In this document: positions 36,499 through 46,700 of the stretch, in pieces
How the letters are laid out: every line of letters begins with the position of its first letter
How positions within the stretch are numbered: position 1 is the stretch's first letter
Assembly (NCBI RefSeq): GCF_021917145.1
Contig: NC_061060.1
Location: 12,068,366 to 12,132,365, forward strand
Direction of reading: 5' to 3'
DNA: 64,000 nucleotides
DNA from: Hypomesus transpacificus
Taxonomy: Eukaryota > Chordata > Actinopteri > Osmeriformes > Osmeridae
Translations under genes and position numbers: made by a program
The notes under the pieces: model-generated
Database searches by the model: none
The model's input: only the letters and a program-made list of their open reading frames with translations
What the model was told of the DNA's origin: nothing

Positions 36499-36519
36499 AG
36501 TGACTGCAGTGACCAAGTG

Positions 36520-38470
36520 GCAACCTGGAAATGACAGAGAGAAGGTTGGAAAAAAGAGGAAGGGAGGGAGAGAGAGAGAATATTACTTGGTGGGAGGGAG
36601 TATGAACATGAGGCTAATCATTAAAGAGTAACCAAACACCTAAACCTCTTTTCTGATTTATACATCTGTGATTAAATATTCACAAATGGCATAACTCGTC
36701 AATCCTGGTCTTCATTTAGGCAAATCTTTACAACAAAAAAAACATTATTATTATTTGGTGGTAAATGTCTCAGTTCCATTTGAGGTTGGTTAAAAACTTT
36801 GGAATAGCTATTGTGTATGTGCCCTTTGGAAGTAATCTGACAGGGAGGGGTTGTGATTACTGGACACTTTCGTGTATCATTTCGAGCATTTGAGGAAACC
36901 CCTAAATTCATATTCATGTTAAATATAATTGATGCGACTAGCCAGCAAATTCTAAACTCTTAGAATGTACGATATAATGTGCATCATTTAAAATGTATGC
37001 GGTTGCGTTTGCCATTTTGTGAGAAAATTAATCAAATGAATGACCACCACTTTTACAGTTTTTGTGTGTGTGTGTAACATTCATTGGTTTAACCTCTCTT
37101 CAGTATAAATACCGCACCCGCCCAAACTTTTAGTCGGTGGCCTAGCTTTAAACAAAATAGCTTGCTAAATCACGGTTAAACAAAGTTGTTTAGGCTGCAA
37201 CAACGGTTTGTCGCCTGCCCTGAGGACAGCCTGACTGAGTAGTCCTTCGCTCCAGTGCTTCAGGCCCGAATGACCAGAATGAGTTCCATGCTTGCTCCTC
37301 GTTTGCAGGACAATGAGCAATTCGACAAAATTACTTATCCAACAAATGATTATGTTGGCCATTTTCCCCCCAAATAATTGTCAAGCTTACTTAATTTGGG
37401 TATTTACCTAGTGACAACGCAGTAGCCCATAATTAACTAATCAGCTTGTTGGGTGTGTTTGCCTTTGGCAAGCGGGTTAGCTTAAGTGAATAACACTTTG
37501 TTTTCAGTCGATATGCAGGACATTTTGTCTATAGGCAATGCAGGACAGAAAAGCAGGTACACACCGTAAAAACCATAGGTTTTTCACCGCTGCATATGAG
37601 GAATAGCCACATTCACTAGGAGCGATTTGATACAAACTTGCAAGTTTGCGCGTTTGTGGGCGTTTCTGTGTGAATAAGTGTGAGCACCCCACCCTGTAGT
37701 GTACAGCAAATAGCCCGCATAATAAATGAGAAACATTTGTAAAAAAGGATTTACGCTAAGTGGAAAGGCTCACATGTCATGAAAACCACTAAGCTGTCTT
37801 GCAATGCCTTGTAAAATATGGAAAATTATGTTACAACAGTTAGTGTAATGCAGTTGAAATCCTCAATAAAAACACACAGAGCAAATAATTTTTTTGCCCA
37901 CCAATCAGTACATGTATTATTATCTGGGACTGTGTCTACTGCCTTTCTGTAAGGCGTGCAAGGTCAAGTGGACACTCCCAATGCTTTCAGGTACCTGCAG
38001 GTGCATGCTACGGAACACACAGGTACGTACAGGTTGAAACTGCTATCTCAGCTTGTTTGACTTCTAAGATTGAATATTGGAAAGGAACTTGGCAAAGTAC
38101 TTCATATTCTTGGCACACTATGAATACAAAAATAGTTACCAGTTCTGTAGTTATCAACACTTATAGTGAGTAATTATGAGTGTGAAAGAGTCTTAAGTCA
38201 GACAACAAACCAGTTATTGAGCTCCAATGAGATGACAAACAATATAAATTCATTAATTATATTCAAATCTGCCATACAAATATATCCCTACCCATTTGAC
38301 TTTATTGTATAACTGTACAGACATTCCACAGGGTGGACCATATATAAAAACACCTTAAACATACATATGTACATGATGGGAATTGGTAACAATGTTGTGT
38401 ACTGATCATGAACAGTATATTTGAGGTACTTGCTGGGCTAGACTGAATCCTGTATGCAAGGGGTCAGTAG
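36520..38470. other. Intergenic between carns1 and tmco6
   Basis: No gene recognised. A plus-strand cagtataaataccgc TATA-like box lies at about 37100, but no coding exon follows it. The remainder is AT-rich. Confidence 0.4.
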
Positions 38471-38479
38471 GGGTGGGGT

Positions 38480-41400
38480 TTAGGGGTCAGTTGGGGTCAG
38501 GTTGTTCTCCAGGAGGTATGTCGCTCTCAGACGCATCTCTCCCTCACTGTTGTACTGAATAGCCTCTAGCAAGGATTGTCCACTCTGTTTCACAAACTCC
38601 ACTACCACCTACAAGGACAAACATTTGGACAGGAAAGCGTTATTAGTGGTTTAAGAACTTGGTGGTGTGATATACATATTTATATATTGTCAGCCTTGAG
38701 TGTGTCACTGGCTGTACCTGTGGACTGCTGCTTAGCATCATGAGGAGAACTTCCAAACTGAGGGTCACCATTTCCTGGTCGGCCATCTTGAGTGTGGCAC
38801 AGAGTGCTGGCAGCAGACCTGCCTTGACCAGCTGGATGCAGTACTCACTTCCTTTATGGGCCACATTACCCAGAATCCTTAGCACCTGCTCTCAACAAGA
38901 AGAGTTGAATGAAGAGAAGCTTCTCCATGAAACTGATTTAATGAATATCTGATTTGAACTCTTTCTCCTCGACAGTCTTTACAGGTCTGACTGACCATAG
39001 TGTTGATGCCTCGGGAGAAAGGCAACATCTGAATGAGACTAGGAACCAGGTTGAGAAACAGCAGGGCTGAGCAGAAGCGACTGGAGTCAGCTGAGAGAAA
39101 GAGATCAAAATCACAGCAGCAGGACTTGAGAAGGACAGAACAGACGTGTATCTTTATAAAAGAGAAAACATTCACATGTCAGTGCTGATTATCAATGTGG
39201 AAAATGACAAAATCCTATGACCACCCTAAGGTAGAAACAAAACCGGTTTCAGTTTACCTGAGAGCAGCGATCAGGGCTCACATGTTTGATCAAGAGTTTG
39301 GTGTGACATTAACATACCTATCAATGTTTGTGTACAAAATGTGTGTGTGTGCTGGTGATGTTTCTGATTGGCTGGTAGGTGGCTGATGGTAGATGGCATT
39401 TAACTCTGTATTACTCGAGACAGCTATCAACTCACCAGAAAACTTCACTCCGTATGCCTGCGACTCGTCCATTAATTGTATGTTGCGGAACAAATGACCC
39501 CTTACTTTTCATTGTGAGAAATACAAAGTGCTGCGTGATAAATGGTTGAAATGCATGAGTCTCACCGCAAATGCCTGAGACTTGAGAGCCCTGTGAGAGT
39601 GTGAACATACCTGTGATGTTGTTAAGGACCCATGTACTCTCTCTGGCTAAGGCTGGCTGGGTCTGCAGGAAGACCAGAGTAAACGTACACAGAGTGGCCA
39701 GGAGACGAGCATCTCTCAGCTGAGGCTCCAGCTCCCTCAGTGGTCTGGAGGACAACAGGTTCCCCACACAGCGCAGCAAGGGCCAGATTAACTGCGACAC
39801 GAGAAGAAACAGAACATTTGATCAAATATCTGTATTATATTTAGTGGAGTTTAAGACTAAATGTTTTGATCCAGATTTTCTTGTACCAGCTCTATGCCCT
39901 CTTGTTGAGTTCCTTCAGCCACTGCGCCCCCCAGTGTCACCAGAAGGGCACTGCACTGTGACAGAGCCCCTTGAACCAGCAGGGCACCGTTGTCCACATT
40001 ACTTACAACAGAGCAGATAGACACAAAGAAATATATTAAACTCAGCAGATAGCTTAGATATATGGTGGCCATAATTATGCAATATCCAGCCAAACAGTTG
40101 GAAACCCAGACAACAACAGGGTCTCACCTGCAAATGAGGTAGTGCAGGCACCAGGCACACTCAATGGCAGGGGACAGACCGAACTGGGGGTCGACAGTCA
40201 GCACAGAGAGGAGATGGGGAACCAACCCTGAGGCCAGGACTAGCCTGCATATGGGAATTACAGTATAAACAGATGGACCAGTGTATAGACAGACAGACAG
40301 GCAGAGACAGATGTACAGCTAGATACAGAGATACAGATGGAGAGACAGAAAGATGGACAGAAAGTCAGGGGGAGGGACAAAAAGAGAGTAAGACAGAGAC
40401 AACAGTAGCAGACAGAAAGACAATATTCTTTCTATAAATTCAGGGTATCAGAGAGATTAGAGAGTTTCATGGTATCGTACATAGTCCTAGCCTGGCTCTG
40501 CCCTGAGAACGATGACATTGATGTCGTTCGCTAGTTTGAGTTGTAGTTCAGTAATGGCGGCGGAGTCGCAGCCAAATATCCAAAAGTCAAAGCCGGAGCA
40601 AGAACAATCTTTGCTAAGTTTTGTTGGTGGCCATGATGTTGTGGCCCTCCTCTCTACGGGGTTCTAGAAAAGTTTGATTTTCCAGCTACGGCAGCTAGCT
40701 CCGTTACAGTAGTGGTGAAGGAGTTGGCTAAGACGAACGCTAGGGATTGGTTATGGCAGATCAGAGTGGCTCTGGGGGGATCCAATAGTTTTCAACTTCA
40801 TCAGACTACCCACCATCAAGGAAGTTAACGCTTGTCAATGGAGCGATCCCAGACCCTCTGTACAAATGAAATGTACGAGGGTCTGGTTAGGACCAGGCTA
40901 ACATAGTCCACAACTTACGGGGAAATCTTCTCTGCAGCATGTTTTGCTTGGAGGAGTTGTGAGAGCGTAAACCCCACTGCTTCTACCACGGCTAGGCTGG
41001 ACCTCTGGATCTGGACACACACACATAATGTACACATTGTATAAAGATACAGTAAGCACCCTATTAGGAAATATGGCAGTCTATTAACAGCAGCACACAA
41101 CAAAAAGTTCTGCATAAGTATATGTGTTGTTCCTACCTGGATACAGTTTGCCAGTGCAGGGATGAGACCTTGGGCTAGGAGCTTTTCTACAATAGCGTCA
41201 CTGTCTGGACAAAGGTTACCTAAAGTGTACAGGCAAAGCTCCTGTGGAGGGGAGTGCAAGCAAACACACAAACCAACGCAGAGATAAACACACCGGAGTG
41301 AGATAAATATCAATACCATATCCGACTGTTTGTTGACATGACTTGCTGTGCGTATTTTGGTGCCTACAGTGAACTTGGCGCTCTGTCCAGACAGGTAGGT

Positions 41401-42400
41401 GAGGAGGTAAGGTGTAGCAGGCAGACATGCAGGTCCCACACTAGGGTGGGGAGAGTGGGACAGCTCGTGGAGACACCTCACAGCCTCCAGACGACACTGG
41501 GCGTTGGAGCCACTGAGGAGCCCCACCAACACATGCATGCTGTTCTCCTGCCTGAAGGCACACACCAAGGTAGAAAGGACATTGTTATCCACAGCAGACA
41601 TCCTGACAAGACTTGGATGCCATTTTCAGAATACAAAGCCGTCATACTTGATTAGGATGAGGTGCGTTGAGGGATTCCGCAGGGCTTTCCTCAGAGTGCT
41701 TAGGTGATCCCCTCTCTCCTCCCCACCATTCAGAACCTTCAGGAACAACTCCACCACCTGATACACAGAAATTAAATGTATCCTTTGATAGATGTACGAT
41801 AGATCAGCAACTGATTCATGCTTTAACAGGAGTGATTTGTCCATTTATATAATATTCCTTATATAAATAGCATCTGTGAAGAAAGCTAACCAGAGCCACA
41901 CCTGATCACTGGACTGTATGTCCATGCCGCTGTCCACTTCATCATCTTCATTCAACAGAAGTCTCTTACTGACCAGCTGTCTGTCTTTCCGGGCCTGTCG
42001 CAGTTCTCCAGACAGATTGAAGTTCACAGTAAATAACGAACTCTACTGACCTTTGTCAATTAGATTTCTGGACGACGATATGCTCGAGTTAAATCAAACT
42101 TCACTACGAAGATCTGTGTATGTCTATTTCTGTACACTCAAGGCATATTCAAATTAAAAGGCTACAACCAGTACTTACAATATTAAACTTTTTGATATTT
42201 GTTTATACCTAAGTATACAGCTAACTACATACTTAAGCTAAATCTAAGTACCACCAATACAGTACCGTCCAAGGCGATGAAGAGCCAAGTTATTGGCTTG
42301 TTAGCTCACCTTTCTCATGATCTCGCCTCTTGAATTTCAACTCTTCCAAGCTGCAGCCTCTGCGACCCGCCTTGTGTCTAACCTTATTTAACCTCCACAT
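38480..42400 (-). CDS. tmco6: TMCO6 armadillo-repeat protein, 12 exons
   Basis: Importin-alpha-like protein of unclear function in vertebrates. Exons on the minus strand: 42400-42310, 42005-41902, 41757-41648, 41602-41368, 41241-41137, 41010-40919, 40244-40128, 40001-39887, 39791-39611, 39090-38996, 38885-38718, 38608-38480; 1542 nt, 513 aa, close to human TMCO6. The N-terminus MWRLNKVRHKAGRRG and the basic segment ELRQARKDRQLVSKRLLL resemble an importin-beta-binding-type basic region and match the human start. ARM-type helices follow, e.g. CRLEAVRCLHELSHSP, ELCLYTLGNLCPDSD, STWVLNNITADSSRF, VLRILGNVAHKGSEY. All splice phases agree. The predicted transmembrane segments that gave the name are most likely ARM hydrophobic helices. 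Confidence 0.92.
40488..40900 (+). mobile_element. TAGCCTG-type element with helicase fragment, tmco6 intron
   Basis: 413 bp with ends TAGCCTGGCTCTGCC and, reading in from the right, TAGCCTGGTCC. A perfect 9-bp TSD, ACATAGTCC, lies at 40479-40487 and 40901-40909. It sits in the tmco6 intron, its right TSD 10 bp from the exon at 40919. It carries the start of a RecQ-like helicase frame and is homologous, inverted, to the element at 12300-13687. Confidence 0.85.
40554..40712 (+). pseudogene. RecQ-like helicase 5' fragment (copy 2)
   Basis: ATG at 40554 opens a frame MAAESQPNIQKSKPEQEQSL, then LLSFVGGHDVVALLSTGF, an in-frame TAG, then KSLIFQLRQ. This is the lead-in and motif I (Walker A) of a RecQ-type superfamily-2 helicase, with the stop codon inside the GFGKS core. 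Downstream it runs into the transposon end; helicase motifs II-VI are absent. Confidence 0.7.
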
Positions 42401-42909
42401 TGTTATCTATCGGAAACGTTATTTATTTAAAGTGAGATAAAACTGCTAACTAGAAACTGAGTTTAGCATGCTTGCAGCTGTTGACATGATGCTCTTCTTC
42501 TCCGGAAGGCAAAGGAATTGTGATGAGACTGTTGATGTCTGTAGCGCCCACTGTCGTCAGACAAACGTCTTAGAAACAACTTCAGAATACCAACCGAATG
42601 CCCACAAACATTAAAATACGAGTTTGTACCAATGCCATTTAATTCTATTTAAAAAATATATACCATGCATATCAGTTATTTTTTTAAATATCAAAACAGG
42701 GGGAACGAATCCATATTGATTGCCATTATTTTGTTAAAAACATACTTTTCTAATTTCTTATGCTCATTGCAGATAGGATATGCAATACATTCATACAAAC
42801 AATTGTAGATCACTATAGAACAATCCAGTTCAAGTGGGCAACTATCTGTGAATCTCATGCACAAACCACCACTTACAATAACGTTGACAATAAAGTTTGG
42901 AGGGTCTTC
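42401..42909. promoter_or_regulatory. tmco6 upstream region
   Basis: Region between the tmco6 start codon and the solo LTR. It should hold the tmco6 promoter and 5' UTR (minus strand), but no TATA box or other clear element was seen. Confidence 0.35.
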
Positions 42910-43329
42910 TGATAGGCAGATTTTCTGTGTACAGAGAAGCTTGAGTCTCTTGCTGTGGTCAAGAGGTCACGCAGCAGGTCTCGGACAATACACATATAGA
43001 TAGGAGAATGTGCACTTTAACCTTTGGACAGAGCCACATGCAGAAAATAGTATAAACAATGAGTGATTGCTGCACTACCTGTGCGGTGTTCTTCCTATGC
43101 CTTAAGTTGTGGAATGTCTACCATTTAAGGACATGTTTTGGTGGTTACTATATTTGTATGGTCCAGCTCATATATAATGTCTATCTGAGAGACATGTTTC
43201 TCACTCATGCCTATCACTCTGTTGTGGACTGATGGTGTGATCCGAGCAGCTCGATTAATAAACTAAGTCAACTCTTTTTCATTGTGGTGCGTTCCTTGGC
43301 CCATCCTCCGGCAGAATATCATCATAACA
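42910..43329 (+). repeat. Solo LTR, same family as the 3.4-9.1 kb retrovirus
   Basis: 420 bp, TGATAGGCAG to ATCATAACA. It shares with the LTRs at 3364 and 8669 the start gcagattttctgtgtac, the core gtttctcactcatgc, cactctgttgtgga and a near-end taataaac poly(A) signal, but it is clearly diverged in the middle. A perfect direct repeat, GTCTTC (42904-42909 and 43330-43335), flanks it. No internal region, so a recombined solo LTR. It sits between tmco6 and tcof1. Confidence 0.85.
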
Positions 43330-43734
43330 GTCTTCACTCTTCATACATTGTATTTCATTTTCTTTACATTTTCACACACATTCATGCCATGATAAGGGCA
43401 CTGACAAAGGACTAACATGAGAAATATAAAACTGTCTGTAGCAGCACATGAGACTGTTGACAATCTTCCACTGAAATACTGTTAAAGACTACATGTCTAC
43501 TATAAAAAATCTAATAAAAAATGGACTGGTAAAAAATATTGTTTATAGAAAAGTTTCAGTATTCAATGTTAAAAAAATCCAGAGACATGTCTTTAAAATA
43601 CAGTAAAGTTGATCACTTTTAAACCTGTGCCGGATACCAGTGAGGAAGACTTTTCACATCAGCCCAGCTAAGTAACGGGACCATGTTCCCTTTGTATCTT
43701 TCCATTTGTCATAAATATTATTTTTTCATCGTCC

Positions 43735-46700
43735 TCAGGTGCTCTTGGATGATTTTCTTTTCTGAAAGGAATGGAAAACTAAATTCAAAAAAGTTTTTTT
43801 CTTCAAAACAGATTAACTTTTTCTAGACACCATCGAAAAGGAAAAAAGTGGTTGAACCAACGTTTTTTTTATGGCAATGATAATGATGGCGATGATAATG
43901 TCATCACCTTTTTTTTAGGTGTGGTCTCTGCTGTCGCTGGAGGGTTTTCTGCGGGGGCTGAGTCTGGGCCCGGGTTGACAGATATAATTGGAATCTCTGG
44001 CAGGTTCACCTTGCTTTTCTCTGAAAACATGAATACCAGAAGAACCATTTAGTGCAGCCAAATGAGAAGAGGACACAGTGCAACTAAACAATGTTACAGA
44101 TGTCATCAATCATGTGTTTCTGGCACACTGTTCCCAGTAAAGTGATCAGTGAGTTTAGCGCAAGCTCCGGAGTTTAAGTTTTGAATGCGACCCCTGCTTA
44201 TTAAAACACATTGAACATCACATAAAATAAACACAATCATTTAGAAACATATAGAATGAGAGGAGGAGACACTCACTTTTCTTCTTCTCTGTTGGAGGCG
44301 TCACGAGGGCAGACAGAGGTAGTGATTCTTGGTCAGCTTCAATCTCTTGAGGCCCATCCTTCTCCTTCTTCTCTTTTTTATTCTTTTTCTTCTTCTTCTC
44401 CTTCTCCTCCTCCTCCTCAGTAATATGCGTGTTGTTTTCTGTCATAGTCTTTTCAGATTTTTCCTTTTTGTGCTTCTTGGTGTCCTCAATGACTTTGTCT
44501 GTGGATTTTTTCTTTGTCTGGGGCACCTTTTTATTTTTCTCTGGTTCCTTCTGTTCTTCAGGCTCACTGTTTTTCTCATTTACCTTTGGGGCTTGTTTTC
44601 CTTTCCGTGCATCCTTCTTTCTATCCTTATCTTTTACCTTTTCTTTTTTCTTCCCCGTTTCTTCACTCGCCTCAACCATCTTCTCCTTGTTTTCTTCTCT
44701 TTGTTTCTTCTTTTTCCTCTTGGGCTCTGTAGGATTCTCATCTGCTTTAGTTTCACTGGCTTTCCTTTTTCTTTTCTTGACCGCATCAGGTTTTGGGGTG
44801 GGTACAAGGGTGGACTCTGCAGGCTCATTGCTGGGTGTTTTGGGTGGAGTTGTAGTCACAGGACTGTCAGGTGGGGCCTTATTTGTCTGACCGGACTTAA
44901 CTTTACTCGTCTTTTTGGTTTTGACATTCCCCTCAACCTCTACATTCTTAATAGGTGTAGCTTTGCTCTTTTTAGTCATGGTCTCCTTCTTCTGTGTGGC
45001 TTCCGCCCTGGGTTTCCTTGGTGCTCTTGCTTTCTTCAGAGTTATGACGGGAGCAGGTGGAGGGTTCAGACTACTGATGGCGTCCATCTTGGCGAGGTCA
45101 GTGTCTGTGATCAAAATCAGCACCAGTTAAAACTGTAGAACACATGTTTGACTGACAAACTCTTTCCAAAGTCTCCCCAATTAACCATCTCAATGAGTAC
45201 ACCATAGGTTTGTTTTCAAATGTGTGTAAAACAGCTTTTTTAAATAACTTGAGGAAGCGGCTGTTAAATACAATTTTCTTATTAAAAAGTGTGAGGGTAG
45301 GGGGGCCAGATTTTAGATTTAAAAAATACATATATTATAAAACTCAAGCCACTGGAGTACTCCCATTATCTATTTATTTTTTGGGATTTCGATTGACTCT
45401 TCACTCAAGGCACTTGGAGTCCAAGAGGACTTCTTTGATTTTCCCCATACACAAACTGTCCGCACAAACCCTGTACCTGACAGTTCAAGGATCCGTTTCT
45501 TCCACATCTCCACGTCCAGACTGCTGTCTGAGTCATCACTGGCTGGAGGAGGAGGAGAGGAGGAAGGAGCAGGGATCTGGGCCTGAGGTGCCGTCTTCTT
45601 GGTCTTGGCTGGTGTGTCCAATGGTTTGTCTGCAGGTTTTTTCCTTTTGGTAGGTGGAGCTGAGGGCTTTGGAGAAAAGATGGAAAAAATTGAATTCTAA
45701 AACTGGTTGTTCCCATCCTTGATTGTGATTGGCTATATCGCATTCCATGCCGTTGTAAAATCCAGCATAACCTCAAAGGTTGTCCTCATAACATTCTTTA
45801 ACATTCCATACTACTGCACATCGAATATTTCAAATTGAAAAAGACGGCCAAGATGTCCACCTGGCTGTTTCGTGGCAACGATTTATGTAGGAACTATACT
45901 TTGTAGTAGCGGAAGAATGACGGTTTATTATTAAACTATTTTGTTTCTAATTGTTTTTATTGATGAAACCATATCAAATATTTGTAGTTACGGTTTTAGA
46001 AAAGCAATAAGCCCCGCGAGTCCGTGGTTTACGCTGATTTTAGAACAGGTAAGGGGAGTTGTTAGGCACGACGCGAAGCGGAGTGCCGAAAACCCCCTTA
46101 CCTGTTCTAAAATCAGGGTAAAGTTTAACACTGATTGTAATGATACAATGACAATATAGGGAATAAAAGCAAATCAACCTCTGTAACTAACTATCAAACG
46201 CCACCCAGTGTCAACGAACTGGATCCTCCTGATTTGAAGCTTACCTTGGGAGCGTTTTTCTTAGTGTCATTCTTGGCCTTCTTGGTTGAAGCTGGGGGGT
46301 TGAGTTGAACCTCCGCCTGCTTCTCAGGAGCTCCTTTCGGGTGGCTACCACTGCTGGACTCATCCCCTGCTGGAGCAGTAGACTTGGGCGGAGCCCTGCT
46401 AGTCAGCTTTGCCTTGGTTGACTTAAGTTTTGTTCTGACATCTGATGCTGGCATACTGGTTGGTGCCACTGGTGTAGCTGCCTGCATTGGTATGAGGATG
46501 AAAATGTATGTAAAGCGTAACGTTCAATTAGTTGTCAGTGTGGTAGAGAAAGATGTTTTAGCTGGCATATATGTATATACTATTGTGTGAGGGTAAGCTC
46601 TAATCAACTTACCACAGCAGGACTTTCCTCCTCACTGTCTGATGATGCTGAATCACTACTGGAGTCTTCGCTAATGTTGGAAGTTGTGGATACAACTTTA

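Noticed and set aside
37100-37140. Plus-strand TATA box as promoter of a gene
   Set aside because: No coding exon or recognisable transcript follows before the oppositely oriented tmco6 gene.
39430-39493. Possible extra tmco6 exon (DESQAYGVKFSG with a donor-like gtgagt)
   Set aside because: The exons on either side join in phase directly (ITA-DSS), and no good acceptor precedes this stretch.
44329-45138. Long hydrophobic plus-strand frame (Phe/Leu-rich)
   Set aside because: Antisense of the Lys/Glu-rich tcof1 exon; AAG/GAA codons read backwards give Leu/Phe.
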